Below, one piece after another: positions 52,105 through 60,918 of a stretch of DNA of 64,000 nucleotides. The stretch is from assembly GCF_001613105.1 (NCBI RefSeq), contig NZ_BDBS01000023.1, positions 124,001 through 188,000 of the forward strand, in the 5' to 3' direction. The position numbers and the translations under genes were made by a program. The notes under the pieces are model-generated. The model did not search any database, was not told the origin of the DNA, and was given only the letters and a program-made list of their open reading frames with translations. The DNA is from Nocardia pseudobrasiliensis NBRC 108224. GTDB taxonomy: Bacteria > Actinomycetota > Actinomycetes > Mycobacteriales > Mycobacteriaceae. Numbering within the stretch: the first letter of the stretch is position 1; every line of letters begins with the position of its first letter.

Positions 52105-52575
52105 CTCTTGACTCCACTTCTTCGGTCTAGTCGGTGCCCCAGTCCGGGGCACTCGGGGGAATGTCCGAACTCTGCTGGAGCGGCAATTTGCAGGCTTGCT
52201 AGGGCCTCGGGGTGTACTTCCACACGATTGCACAGACCAAAAGTGCCGTCTACCTGTTGCTAATGCGAATCTCGGCTAGCTTTGTCGGTCACTTTGCTAA
52301 TCCTGTGAAATTTGCGAGTTAATTGCACGGCCGACATCTACTCGCGAGTAGGTCTGACCTGCAGTTTAGCGTAACGCGCGTACTGTTTGGGTGATCGTTA
52401 CCACTTGGTTGCTTCGGCGGTGCAGATTCCCGCTTGTGATGACGTTCACAAGCTCGGGCGGGCGCCTCCTGTGTGGTCTGGATCACTTATCGGGTAGACG
52501 AGATACCCGGCGACGAGATGGACATGCGCCCTACTGCGAGACTTGTGTTCTGGGGAAAGAGAAGAGGACTCACGT
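52105..52575. promoter_or_regulatory. Shared regulatory region of aceA and the divergent lipase gene
   Basis: 470 bp without a supported gene. It contains a perfect CRP/GlxR-type site at 52433-52452 (CTTGTGA-N6-TCACAAG). Nearer aceA, AT-richer DNA at about 52255-52340 has TTTGCTAA and TTTGCGAG elements resembling RamB half-sites. A long aceA leader is implied. The layout suggests carbon-source control of both genes, inferred from known corynebacterial and mycobacterial aceA regulation. Confidence 0.5.
52433..52452. promoter_or_regulatory. CRP/GlxR-type operator
   Basis: CTTGTGA-TGACGT-TCACAAG is a perfect 7-6-7 inverted repeat that includes the TGTGA-N6-TCACA consensus. It is 124 bp before the lipase start and about 330 bp before aceA. 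Confidence 0.65.
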
Positions 52576-53712
52576 ATGCGGAAGCTCTTGACCACGGCCG
52601 TGCTGACCGTCGCCTCGGCGACCGGCCTACTCGGCCTACCGATCGCCCAGGCCGCGCCCGCCACGGGCGTGGTGCGGTCGGTGGAACCGCTGTCGGCCGC
52701 CGCGACCCTGCCGGGATCGGTGAATTCGGAGCGATTGCTCTACTCGACCACGACCGTGGGCGATCAGCCGACCGTCGCGAGCGCCGCGGTGTATTTCCCG
52801 CCCGGCGAGGCGCCCGCGGGCGGATGGCCGATCATCGCGTGGGCGCACGGGACGGTCGGGCTCGGTGACGACTGCGCCTACAGCGTGGGCGGGCCCGCGG
52901 AGGTCGCGCGCGACTGGGCCTATCTGGGGACGTGGTTGAAGCAGGGCTATGCGATCGTGGCCGCGGATTACGCGGGCCTGGGCACGCCGGGTGAGCATCC
53001 GTATCTGGACGGTGTGGTCGAGGCGCACAATGTCGTCGACGCGGTGCGGGCCGCGAGTGATCACTACGGCTCGTTGGCGAAGAAATGGGTGGTGGTCGGT
53101 CAGTCCCAGGGCGGCGGGGCGGCGGTGGCCACCGCGCGGCACGCCACCGAATTCGGCGGACCCGAATTGGATTACCGCGGTGCGGTGGCCACCGGTACGC
53201 CCGCTTATATCGAGGACATTCTGCAGCCGCTGGGACCCGGTGTGCCGCCGGTGAAGTTGAGCAAGGACACCACCGCCTATGTGCTGTTCATTCTCAACGG
53301 CCTGCGCACCGCGCATCCGGAGCTGAATATCGACTCGTTCCTGACCGACGCGGGCCGTGAATGGGTCGCGCGCGGACAGCGCGAATGCGTGGGCGCGCTG
53401 GCCGAGGACGCGTCTGAGCACAATGTGGTGGTCGGCGATCTGTTCGCCCGGCCGCTGTCGCAGATCCCGGATCTGCACGGCCTGCTGTACAACTACCTCG
53501 GACTGCCCGAAACGGGTTACGACAAGCCGCTGTTCATGGGTCAGGGCCTGCGCGACACCGATGTGATCACCCCGGAGACGCTGCGCTTCGCCGCGGTGCT
53601 GCAGGCCAATGGGCAGCCGGTCACGTTCAAGACCTATCCGACCGATCACAGCGGGACGGTGAACGCCTCGCTCGTCGATTCGGTGCCGTTCGTGCGGAAT
53701 CTGTTCGCGTAG
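52576..53712 (+). CDS. Secreted lipase (secretory lipase family), copy 2
   Basis: 378 residues: signal peptide (LLTTAVLTVASATGLLGLPIAQAAP), IIAWAHGTVGLGDDCAYS for the oxyanion region, nucleophile S177 in VVVGQSQGG, and a catalytic His in YPTDHSGTV. It belongs to the same family as the 11497-12909 product. ATG at 52576 has GAAGAGGA upstream. Its last 67 bp overlap the convergent molybdenum hydroxylase gene. The position opposite aceA fits a role in using external lipids. Confidence 0.87.
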   Translation: MRKLLTTAVLTVASATGLLGLPIAQAAPATGVVRSVEPLSAAATLPGSVNSERLLYSTTTVGDQPTVASAAVYFPPGEAPAGGWPIIAWAHGTVGLGDDCAYSVGGPAEVARDWAYLGTWLKQGYAIVAADYAGLGTPGEHPYLDGVVEAHNVVDAVRAASDHYGSLAKKWVVVGQSQGGGAAVATARHATEFGGPELDYRGAVATGTPAYIEDILQPLGPGVPPVKLSKDTTAYVLFILNGLRTAHPELNIDSFLTDAGREWVARGQRECVGALAEDASEHNVVVGDLFARPLSQIPDLHGLLYNYLGLPETGYDKPLFMGQGLRDTDVITPETLRFAAVLQANGQPVTFKTYPTDHSGTVNASLVDSVPFVRNLFA

Positions 53713-56348
53713 AGCTCCCAGAGGCGGTCGGCCGTGAGCGGCAGCGCGTGCGGCCGCACGCCCAGGGCGGCGCGAACGGCATTGGCCAGGGCCGGGGCGA
53801 CCGGGTTGTAGGGCGATTCGCTCATCGACTTGGCACCCAGCGGGCCGAATTCGTCGGCGGTCGCGGCGAAGTACACCTCGGTGCGGGGTAGGTCGGCGTA
53901 CTGCGGAATGTGGTAGTGGCGAAGGGTTTTCGTGGTGACGATGCCCTCGTCCACACGCATGTCCTCATACAGCGCGCCGCCGATGGCCTGGGCAACGCCG
54001 CCCTCCACCTGACCGCGACACTGGCGTTCGTTGAGTACGACACCGGCGTCGGCGGCGTGCACCGACCGCAGGATGCGCAGCTGACCGGTGTCGGGGTTGA
54101 TCGCGATGCGGAAGGCCTGGACGTTGAAGGCGACCGAGCGCTGACTGCCGTCGTAGTCGGCGCGGGCGTGCAATCGCCCGGACGACAACAGTTCTCGGGC
54201 GGTGAGTTGGCGATTTCCCCTGGCGCGGGCGATCATCAGTTTCCGCAATTCGACGCAGGCGGCATGAACGGCCTTGCCCGCGACCACGATTCCGGTGGAG
54301 CCGAAGGCCCCGGTGTCGTGATCGGTGAGATCGGTGTCGGCGTGGCGGATTCGGATGCGCGACACGTCGGTCCCCAGGGCGTCCGCCGCGAGCTGGGCAT
54401 GCACGGTGGTGGTGCCGTTGCCGAATTCCGCTGTGCCCACGCGGATTTCATAGGTTCCGTCGGCCAGGAGTTCGGCCTCGGCGACGCTGTGGTGGCCGCG
54501 GGGCGGGATGGTGGCGATCATGGCGGCGGCCATACCCTCGCCGATCCGCCAGCCCGGCTCGACCCGTGCGTCGGCGCGGCCGCGCTCGAGTGCTCGCTCG
54601 GCGAGATCGAGGCACTGGTCCAGGCCGTAGCTGGCTACGGTCAGATCGTCGTCGTCCACGCACGGGCCGCCGATCAGCGCGTCGCCCGGCACGATGACAT
54701 TGCGGCGGCGGAATTCGAAGGGGTCCAGGCCGAGTCGGTGGGCGAGTTCGTCGAGGGCGCATTCGATGCCGAAGCCGATCTGGCCCAGGCCGTAGCCGCG
54801 GAACGCGCCGGAGGGGATGTTGTTGGTGTAGACCGCGCGGCCGTCGACGCGCTTGTTCGCGCAGCGGTACAGCGCGACCGATTCGTTCACGCCGTGGAAA
54901 AGCACTCCGACGCTGTGGTTTCCGTAGGCTCCGGCGTCTGCGAGGACGTCGATGGCCAGGGCGGTCAGGCGGCCGTCGGCGTCGGCGGCCGCGGTCACCT
55001 CGATGCGCATCGGGTGGCGGCAGGTGGCCGCGGTGAATTCGTCGGTGCGGGTGAATTCGTACTGCACGGGGCGGCCGGTGCGCAGGACGGCAAGGGCCAC
55101 AAGGTCTTCCGACAGCATCTCCTGCTTCGCGCCGAAACCGCCGCCGACGCGTTTGGCGAAGACGCGCACCCGCTCGCGCGGCAGTTCGAACAGATGACAC
55201 AGCTCATCGCGCACGAGATACGGCACCTGGGTGCTGGTGCGGATGACCAGGCGGCCGGTGTCGTCGAGCCAGCCGATGCTGCCGTGGGTTTCGAGGTGGA
55301 CGTGCTGGGCGCGCGGGGTGAACCAGACGCCGCGCACCACCTCGGCGGCCGCCGCGAGTCCGGCCGTCACATCGCCCGCGCGACCGTGCACCTCGGCCAC
55401 GATATTGCGTTCGCGATCGGCGATCCGGGCCGAATCCGGTTTGTCGGCATGCAGTTTCGGCGCACGCGGCGACAGGGCGGCCTCCGGGTCGAAGACGGCG
55501 GGCAGCGGCTCGTAGACCACGCGCAGCGCGCGGCATCCGGCCCGGGCGATATCGAGGGTGTCGGCGACCACCGCGGCCACGCGCTGGCCCGCGAAGCGCA
55601 CCACGTCGTCGAGGACGCGGGTGTCGTCCGGATCGTCCTCGCGGATCTCGTGGCGGGCCGAGGAATACGCGGTCGCGGGACTGTCGGCGTGGGTCAGCAC
55701 CGCGCGCACGCCCGCGATCGCCTCGGCCGCCGAGGTATCGATCGAGACGATGCGCGCGTGCGGATGCGGGCTGGGCAGCACGGCCAGGTGCAGCGGCGGT
55801 GTGGGCGGACCGTCCGCGGGGTCGGTCGCGATATCCATGGTGAACGGTTCGGTCCCGGAAACCACCCGCAGGGCGGCCGGTGGCGCGATGCCCGGATCGG
55901 CCGCGGCGTCGGCGTCGCAGATCGCCTCGCCGATGGCCCGATAGCCGGTGCAGCGGCACAGATTTCCCTTCAGCAGGTCCGGAAGCTGTTCGGGGCGCGG
56001 CGAACCGGCGCACATCCGTTCCAGATCGCATGCGCTGACCACCATTCCGGCGGTGCAGAAGCCGCACTGGAATCCGCCCCGCTCGGCGAGGCGCTGTTGG
56101 ATCGGGTGCGGGTCGGCGGGGGTGCCGAGTCCGGCCGCGGTGGTCACCGATCGGTCGGCCACGCGGTGTGCCGGGAAGACACAGGAATGGACGGCCTCCC
56201 CGTCGATGAGGACCGCGCACGCGCCGCAGTCGCCCGCGTCGCAGCCCTTCTTCACGGCCGTTTCGCCCTGTTCGCGCAGCAGGGTGCGCAGGCACTGTCC
56301 GGGGCGGGGGTTGGCCTCGATGGATCTGCCGTCGAGTTCGAATTTCAC
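53646..56348 (-). CDS. Xanthine dehydrogenase-type molybdenum hydroxylase, [2Fe-2S] and Mo domains fused
   Basis: 900 residues. The first 160 form a two-cluster [2Fe-2S] unit (GCDAGDCGACAVLIDGEAVHSC, then QCGFCTAGM and CRCTGYRAIGEAI). The rest is the molybdopterin subunit (RVGGGFGAKQEMLSEDL, GAFRGYGLGQ, QAIGGALYEDM). Such enzymes oxidise hypoxanthine and xanthine to urate, or other N-heterocycles and aldehydes. The cluster context favours purines. The FAD domain is a separate protein from the overlapping gene upstream (ATGA). The stop lies 67 bp inside the convergent lipase gene. Confidence 0.87.
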   Translation of the reverse strand: MKFELDGRSIEANPRPGQCLRTLLREQGETAVKKGCDAGDCGACAVLIDGEAVHSCVFPAHRVADRSVTTAAGLGTPADPHPIQQRLAERGGFQCGFCTAGMVVSACDLERMCAGSPRPEQLPDLLKGNLCRCTGYRAIGEAICDADAAADPGIAPPAALRVVSGTEPFTMDIATDPADGPPTPPLHLAVLPSPHPHARIVSIDTSAAEAIAGVRAVLTHADSPATAYSSARHEIREDDPDDTRVLDDVVRFAGQRVAAVVADTLDIARAGCRALRVVYEPLPAVFDPEAALSPRAPKLHADKPDSARIADRERNIVAEVHGRAGDVTAGLAAAAEVVRGVWFTPRAQHVHLETHGSIGWLDDTGRLVIRTSTQVPYLVRDELCHLFELPRERVRVFAKRVGGGFGAKQEMLSEDLVALAVLRTGRPVQYEFTRTDEFTAATCRHPMRIEVTAAADADGRLTALAIDVLADAGAYGNHSVGVLFHGVNESVALYRCANKRVDGRAVYTNNIPSGAFRGYGLGQIGFGIECALDELAHRLGLDPFEFRRRNVIVPGDALIGGPCVDDDDLTVASYGLDQCLDLAERALERGRADARVEPGWRIGEGMAAAMIATIPPRGHHSVAEAELLADGTYEIRVGTAEFGNGTTTVHAQLAADALGTDVSRIRIRHADTDLTDHDTGAFGSTGIVVAGKAVHAACVELRKLMIARARGNRQLTARELLSSGRLHARADYDGSQRSVAFNVQAFRIAINPDTGQLRILRSVHAADAGVVLNERQCRGQVEGGVAQAIGGALYEDMRVDEGIVTTKTLRHYHIPQYADLPRTEVYFAATADEFGPLGAKSMSESPYNPVAPALANAVRAALGVRPHALPLTADRLWELYANRFRTNGTESTSEAFTVPL

Positions 56349-57187
56349 GGCCGCGCCTCCCGTAGTTCGGCCAGCACATCCGCGGCGAGCACGGTGCAGA
56401 CGTGGCGTCGCCAGGCGGGTGTGCCGTGTGGATCGTCGAACCAGAGCTCACGCGGCAGGTCCAGAATGGTTGCCCTGAGTTCGCCATCTGTGGGCACGCG
56501 GGCGAATTCGAGGCCGATCGGGCGGGTGGTCGCGGCGCTCAATGTGATCGCGCAGTGGCCGTCGACATCGGCGCGACCCATGACGACCGCACCGGAGCGG
56601 CCCTGCGGGGCGAGGGCGATCTTGCGAAAGGCGGTGCGCGAGCGCATCTTCGCGGCCTCGATGTGCACCGAGCGCAACACCTCGCCCGGGCGCAGATCGA
56701 TGCGACCCGGACCGAGGACGAACCGGGACAGCGGGATTCGGCGTTCGGTGTCGCCGTGCCAGAGGAGGGCCTCGGCGTCGAGGGCGGTCAGCACGGCGAG
56801 CACCGCACCGGCGGGCAGCGCCAGGCAGATATTGCCGCCGACGGTCGCGGTCCGGCGGATCTTGTGCGAGGCCAGCAGCGCCCGGCAGGCGAGCGGGAAC
56901 AATTCCGCCGCAGGCCATTCCGCGGGCGTCGCGGCAGTGTCGAATTCGGCGAGGGTGCAGGTCGCGGCGATTTCCAGGCCCGCGTCGGTGACGGTGAGCG
57001 TGGGCCAGCCGAGTGCGGTGATATCGACGAGGCGTTCGATGTGATCCTGCGGTTCCGACAGCAGCCAGGTGCCGCCCGCGAGCACCGCCGCGGATCCGGT
57101 CAGCGCCGCGAGATCGGCCCGTTCCCGGGCCACCACCAACTCGCGCACCGTATCCAAATCCACGTCGACCACCCCAATCCTCACCAT
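56345..57187 (-). CDS. FAD-binding subunit of xanthine dehydrogenase
   Basis: 280 residues of the molybdenum-hydroxylase FAD domain: AVLAGGTWLLSEP near the N-terminus and ASHKIRRTATVGGNICLALPAGAVLAVLTALDAE for FAD binding, followed by the CO-dehydrogenase C-terminal subdomain. It passes electrons from the Fe-S clusters to FAD and then NAD+ or another acceptor. ATG at 57187 or GTG at 57184 can start it. Its stop overlaps the start of the fused Fe-S/Mo subunit by 4 bp, so the complex is cotranslated. Confidence 0.85.
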   Translation of the reverse strand: MVRIGVVDVDLDTVRELVVARERADLAALTGSAAVLAGGTWLLSEPQDHIERLVDITALGWPTLTVTDAGLEIAATCTLAEFDTAATPAEWPAAELFPLACRALLASHKIRRTATVGGNICLALPAGAVLAVLTALDAEALLWHGDTERRIPLSRFVLGPGRIDLRPGEVLRSVHIEAAKMRSRTAFRKIALAPQGRSGAVVMGRADVDGHCAITLSAATTRPIGLEFARVPTDGELRATILDLPRELWFDDPHGTPAWRRHVCTVLAADVLAELREARP

Positions 57188-57259
57188 ACTGCCGCGGCCC
57201 GGGGCCGATCTGTTACCCAGACTAAAGGCTTTGGATTGCGAGGATGTTGCGTGGCGAGG

Positions 57260-57580
57260 TCAGCTGCCCCGATAGGTCGAATAGGCGAACGGCGACAGCA
57301 GCAGCGGCACGTGATAGTGCCGCTCCTCGGCCACGGTGAAGGCGATGGTGACCTCGGGATAGAAGGTCTCGACGCCCTGCGCGGCGAAGTACTCGGCAGT
57401 GGCGAATCGCACGCGGTGGACCCCCGGCCCGAGGCTCTCCCCCAACCGAGCGATCCGCCCGTCGGCATCGGTGACCGCCGTGGCCGATGCGGTGTCATCC
57501 GCGGCGAGAAGCGTCACCGCGACGCCCGCAGCGGGCGCGCCGCGAACCGCGTCGAGAATATGGGTGCTGAGGGTGCTCAT
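57260..57580 (-). CDS. 5-hydroxyisourate hydrolase
   Basis: 106 residues, full length, of the transthyretin-like HIU hydrolase family. Diagnostic motifs are the N-terminal LSTHILD, HRVRFAT and the C-terminal YRGS. It opens 5-hydroxyisourate, the product of urate oxidation, to OHCU. The start overlaps the OHCU decarboxylase stop by 4 bp. No urate oxidase gene is found in the window. Confidence 0.93.
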   Translation of the reverse strand: MSTLSTHILDAVRGAPAAGVAVTLLAADDTASATAVTDADGRIARLGESLGPGVHRVRFATAEYFAAQGVETFYPEVTIAFTVAEERHYHVPLLLSPFAYSTYRGS

Positions 57581-58089
57581 CGCGCCTCCGCCGGATCGCG
57601 GATCAATCGGCGCAGTCTGATCCGATTGATCTTGGTCAGTTCCTCGCGCACGATACCGCGCTCGGTGCGGTAGTCGTTGTGCAGTCGCGACATCAGGATG
57701 TCGAGCAGTTCCGAGGCCGTGCGGCCGGTCGCGCAGACCAGATAGACATGGCCGAATTCGGCCTCGTACGCGCGGTTCCAGGCGGCCAGCGCGGCGCGGA
57801 TGTCGTCGGTGGCGTCGGCCACTCCGGCCTGTTCGCGGGCCGAGGAGGGATTGTCGGGCGTCGCGCCGATCCGGGGATGGCCGGACAGGGCGCGATCCAA
57901 CTCCTCCTCCGAGATCTCCGCCAGCGCGCGATCGGCCGTCGCCAACAGCTCGGGAAGAGTGGCGAAGGGTCGCCGGGCGGCCACGGCCCGCGCCCAGGCG
58001 GGTGAGGAACAGCAGGTAAGCAGCAGTTCGACGGCCTGATCCTCGGGCAGCGCGGCCAGGGCGCGCAGGTCGATCTCCTCATTCGTCAT
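57577..58089 (-). CDS. OHCU decarboxylase
   Basis: 170 residues: 2-oxo-4-hydroxy-4-carboxy-5-ureidoimidazoline decarboxylase, which makes S-allantoin after HIU hydrolase. The family motifs SGHPRIGA (with active-site His) and NRAYEAEFGHVYLVCATGR are present. ATG at 58089 is used, with GGGAGG close upstream. It appears to be the first gene of the minus-strand purine operon and is divergent from the MocA-like gene. Confidence 0.92.
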   Translation of the reverse strand: MTNEEIDLRALAALPEDQAVELLLTCCSSPAWARAVAARRPFATLPELLATADRALAEISEEELDRALSGHPRIGATPDNPSSAREQAGVADATDDIRAALAAWNRAYEAEFGHVYLVCATGRTASELLDILMSRLHNDYRTERGIVREELTKINRIRLRRLIRDPAEAR

Positions 58090-58155
58090 CGCCTCCCAGC
58101 ATCGGCGACCGCCAGGACGGATGCCACTCGGACGGCGAAGATCACCGCACGCGGC

Positions 58156-58168
58156 TACCCTCGCGGCC
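58156..58168 (+). promoter_or_regulatory. Leaderless promoter of the MocA-like gene
   Basis: A -10-like TACCCT (58156-58161) is followed by 7 nt and the ATG at 58169, with no ribosome binding site. The same geometry occurs before several other genes in the window. Confidence 0.45.
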
Positions 58169-58801
58169 ATGAGCGACGGACGCTGCGCGGGGGTACTGCT
58201 GGCCGCGGGCGCGGGCACCCGCTACGGCCGCCCGAAGGTGCTGGCCGAGGACGGGGCCTGGTTGCGCACGGCCGTCGCGGCGCTGCGGGCGGGCGGCTGC
58301 GATCCGCTGTACGTCGTCCTGGGCGCGACCGGCCCGGCGCGGCGCGGGCCGGACGGGCGGTGGCTGATCTGCGAAACCCTCGCGATTCCCGAAGGCGTGC
58401 AACCGGTCTGGGCCGCGGATTGGGCGGTGGGCCTGGCCGCGTCGCTGCGCACGGGCCTCGGCGCGATCGCGCGACACGACGAACAACCGACCGAAGCCGG
58501 GGCACCGCGGTATGTGGCGATCATGCCGGTCGATACGCCGGATGTGGGAGCAGATGTCGTCGCGCGGGTGATAGCGGCCGCGCGGGCGGCGCCGAGCGGG
58601 CTGGCGCGCGCGACATTCGATGGCCGCCCCGGTCATCCGGTTGTGCTATTTCACGACCACTGGGCGGCGGTGATCAAATCCGCGCAAGGAAATTCCGGAG
58701 CCCGTACCTTTCTGGACGGGAGAACCGATATCGTGGCCGTCACGTGCGACGATTTGGCAACGGGTCGCGACCACGACTACCCGCCCAATCGCGCACGCTG
58801 A
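58169..58801 (+). CDS. MocA-like nucleotidyltransferase (molybdenum cofactor maturation)
   Basis: 210 residues of the MobA-like NTP transferase fold: LLAAGAGTRYGRPKVL for nucleotide binding, MPVDTPDVG for the metal site and GRPGHPVVLFHDHW. MocA-type enzymes attach CMP to molybdopterin for the cytosine-dinucleotide cofactor or similar maturation steps. Its position divergent from the xanthine dehydrogenase genes and upstream of xdhC-like gene supports that role. It is probably leaderless. Confidence 0.82.
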   Translation: MSDGRCAGVLLAAGAGTRYGRPKVLAEDGAWLRTAVAALRAGGCDPLYVVLGATGPARRGPDGRWLICETLAIPEGVQPVWAADWAVGLAASLRTGLGAIARHDEQPTEAGAPRYVAIMPVDTPDVGADVVARVIAAARAAPSGLARATFDGRPGHPVVLFHDHWAAVIKSAQGNSGARTFLDGRTDIVAVTCDDLATGRDHDYPPNRAR

Positions 58802-58817
58802 CCGGGAGCAGTGTGTG

Positions 58818-59801
58818 ATGCGCGACATCGTCGATGACCTATTGCGGGTATGGCACAGCGGCCGAACGGGTGGTCTGGCCACCCTGGTACGGACCTTCGG
58901 TCCCAGCCCATTGCCGGTCGGCGCGCGAATGCTGGTCGATCCGGACGGCGGCGTCTTCGGATCGGTCTCCGACGGCTGTTACGAGGCGGCGGTATACGAG
59001 GGCGCGGTAGAGGCCGCGCGTACCGGCAGGCGCGAATTACGCCGCTTCGATGCCAAATCCGGACTGGATGTGGGATCCGACTGCGGCACGATCGATGTGT
59101 TCGTGGAACCGTTCTCCCGCGTGCATTTCCCCGAATTCCCCGATGTCGCCGCGGATATGGCGATCTACAAGCCGGTCACCGTATTCACCGTGGTGTGGCA
59201 TTCCGATCCGGAAGTCATCGGCCAGCATCTGGTGACCGATCGCCGCCACAACACCGAGATGGTGTCGCTGCCGGAATCGGATGTGTTCGTCTCCTCCTTC
59301 ACCTCGCCGCCGCGACTGATCATCTTCGGCGCCAATCCCTTCGCGGCCGCGCTCGCGACACAGGGCCGCCTGCTCGGCTACCGCGTCACGATCTGCGATG
59401 CCCGCGAAACCTTCGCCTCCACCGCGTCCTTCCCGGGCGCGGAGGTGGTGGTGGACTGGCCGCACCGCTACCTCAACGCGCAGGCCGCCGCGGGCGCGAT
59501 CACCGCCGATACCGCACTGATCGCCGTGTCCCAGGATCCGAAATTCGAGATCCCGCTGCTCACGGTCGCACTGCGACTGCCGGAATTCGGCTACCTGGGC
59601 GCGCTGGGTTCCCGTGGCGCGCATGCCAATCGGCTCGAGGCCCTGCGGGCCGGCGGATTCGGCGAGGCCACCCTGGCCCGGTTGCACGCCCCGGCCGGAT
59701 TGGATATCGGGGCGCGCACGCCGATGGAGACGGCCGTGGCGATCGCCGCGGAACTGCTGGCCGTGCGGGCGAGCGCCCGCACGACGCTGGCGGTGTCCTG
59801 A
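58818..59801 (+). CDS. XdhC/CoxI-family maturation factor
   Basis: 327-328 residues. The N-terminal CoxI part contains VRTFGPSPLPVGARMLV and GSVSDGCYEAAVYEGA. The C-terminal Rossmann part contains LIIFGANPFAAALATQGRLLGY, TALIAVSQDPKFEIP and YLGALGSRGAHANR. XdhC-type proteins bind and sulfurylate the molybdenum cofactor and insert it into xanthine dehydrogenase. It lies 16 bp after the MocA-like gene and is probably cotranscribed with it. Confidence 0.9.
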   Translation: MRDIVDDLLRVWHSGRTGGLATLVRTFGPSPLPVGARMLVDPDGGVFGSVSDGCYEAAVYEGAVEAARTGRRELRRFDAKSGLDVGSDCGTIDVFVEPFSRVHFPEFPDVAADMAIYKPVTVFTVVWHSDPEVIGQHLVTDRRHNTEMVSLPESDVFVSSFTSPPRLIIFGANPFAAALATQGRLLGYRVTICDARETFASTASFPGAEVVVDWPHRYLNAQAAAGAITADTALIAVSQDPKFEIPLLTVALRLPEFGYLGALGSRGAHANRLEALRAGGFGEATLARLHAPAGLDIGARTPMETAVAIAAELLAVRASARTTLAVS

Positions 59802-59802
59802 G

Positions 59803-60873
59803 TTACTTCAGATCCGGCCGCTCGGCGAACAGTTCGCGCAGGACGGACATGTCGAACAGCTGATCGGCCTTGATATTGATCTTGGCTTTGCTCAGCGCCT
59901 CGATATTCGCGGCGACGAGTTTGTCTGTCATGGTGAACAGGCCGTTGGCCTTGGTGTCCTCGGAGACGACCAGATCGTTCTGGGCCTTGGCCTCCTGCGT
60001 CTGCTCGCCCAGATCCAGCCGCTGATCCTTGCCGTAGACCTCCACGGCCAGGCGCGCGCCCTCGGCCGGGTTGGCCACGACATCCTTCCAGCCCTTGATC
60101 TCCGCGGCCAGGAACGCCTTGAGCTTGTCGCGCTCGTTATCGATGGTCTGCTGGCGCACGGTCAGGGTTTCGGCCGTGAGCGGCAGGCCGAAGTCGGCGA
60201 ACAGGAAATGCGCGGTCTGGAACCCCTTGGCCGCCAACGTGATCGGCTCATTGGTCACATAGCTCACCCAGCCGTCGACCTCGCCGTTGGCCAGCGGTGT
60301 CGGATCGAACTGGGCGGGAACCACCTGAACGTCCTTATCGCTCATGCCGTTCGCGGCCAGCAGGGCATTGAAGATCAGCTGATTGGTGTCCTGCACGCCG
60401 ATCTTGCGGCCCTTCATCTCGAGCGGCGACATCATCGGTTTGGCCGCGGAGCTGACGATGCAGAACGGATTGCGCTGATAGGTCGTGCCGATGATTTTGG
60501 CAGGCAGACCGTCCAGTACCGCGGGCGCGGTGGTCTGCGGTGCGGACATGCCCAGCCAGATCTTGCCGGTGTCGAGTCCGGCCTCGACCGAGGTGCTGGC
60601 CGCGCCGCCCGCGATCAAATTGACGTGGCCGAAGCCCGCGTCCCGGTAGTACCCCTTACTGTCGGCGAAGTACTCACCGGCGAATTCGATGTTCTTCAGC
60701 CACGACAGCTGGATGGCGACCGTCCCGTATTTGGAACCGTCCGCGGCGGAGCCGTTGGCATTGCCCGACGAGGAGTCCTTACCGCAGGCCGCGAGCAATC
60801 CCGCGCCGCCGAGCGCGAGCCCGGACAGCGCCGAATAGCGCAGGAAGGAACGACGGTCTGTAACGCGAGTCAT
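59803..60873 (-). CDS. ABC transporter substrate-binding lipoprotein (SsuA/THI5-like)
   Basis: 356 residues with a twin-arginine-type signal (RRSFLRYSALSG) and lipobox LLAAC (C30), then a Gly/Ser/Asn linker and a two-lobe binding protein of the NMT1/THI5 type (AIQLSWLKNIEFAGEYFADSKGYY). Relatives bind pyrimidine precursors, sulfonates, nitrate or heterocycles. The purine-locus context suggests a nitrogen heterocycle, but this is inference. It is the last gene of a four-gene ABC operon and converges on the xdhC-like gene. Confidence 0.86.
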   Translation of the reverse strand: MTRVTDRRSFLRYSALSGLALGGAGLLAACGKDSSSGNANGSAADGSKYGTVAIQLSWLKNIEFAGEYFADSKGYYRDAGFGHVNLIAGGAASTSVEAGLDTGKIWLGMSAPQTTAPAVLDGLPAKIIGTTYQRNPFCIVSSAAKPMMSPLEMKGRKIGVQDTNQLIFNALLAANGMSDKDVQVVPAQFDPTPLANGEVDGWVSYVTNEPITLAAKGFQTAHFLFADFGLPLTAETLTVRQQTIDNERDKLKAFLAAEIKGWKDVVANPAEGARLAVEVYGKDQRLDLGEQTQEAKAQNDLVVSEDTKANGLFTMTDKLVAANIEALSKAKINIKADQLFDMSVLRELFAERPDLK

Positions 60874-60918
60874 GTCGGAAATCTAGGGTGTTTCGATTGC
60901 GTTCACTTTGCTTTCGCG

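Noticed and set aside
53910..57044. An open frame of more than 1000 codons on the plus strand
   Set aside because: Antisense to the xanthine dehydrogenase genes, whose Fe-S and Mo motifs are unmistakable; the plus-strand frame has no motif.
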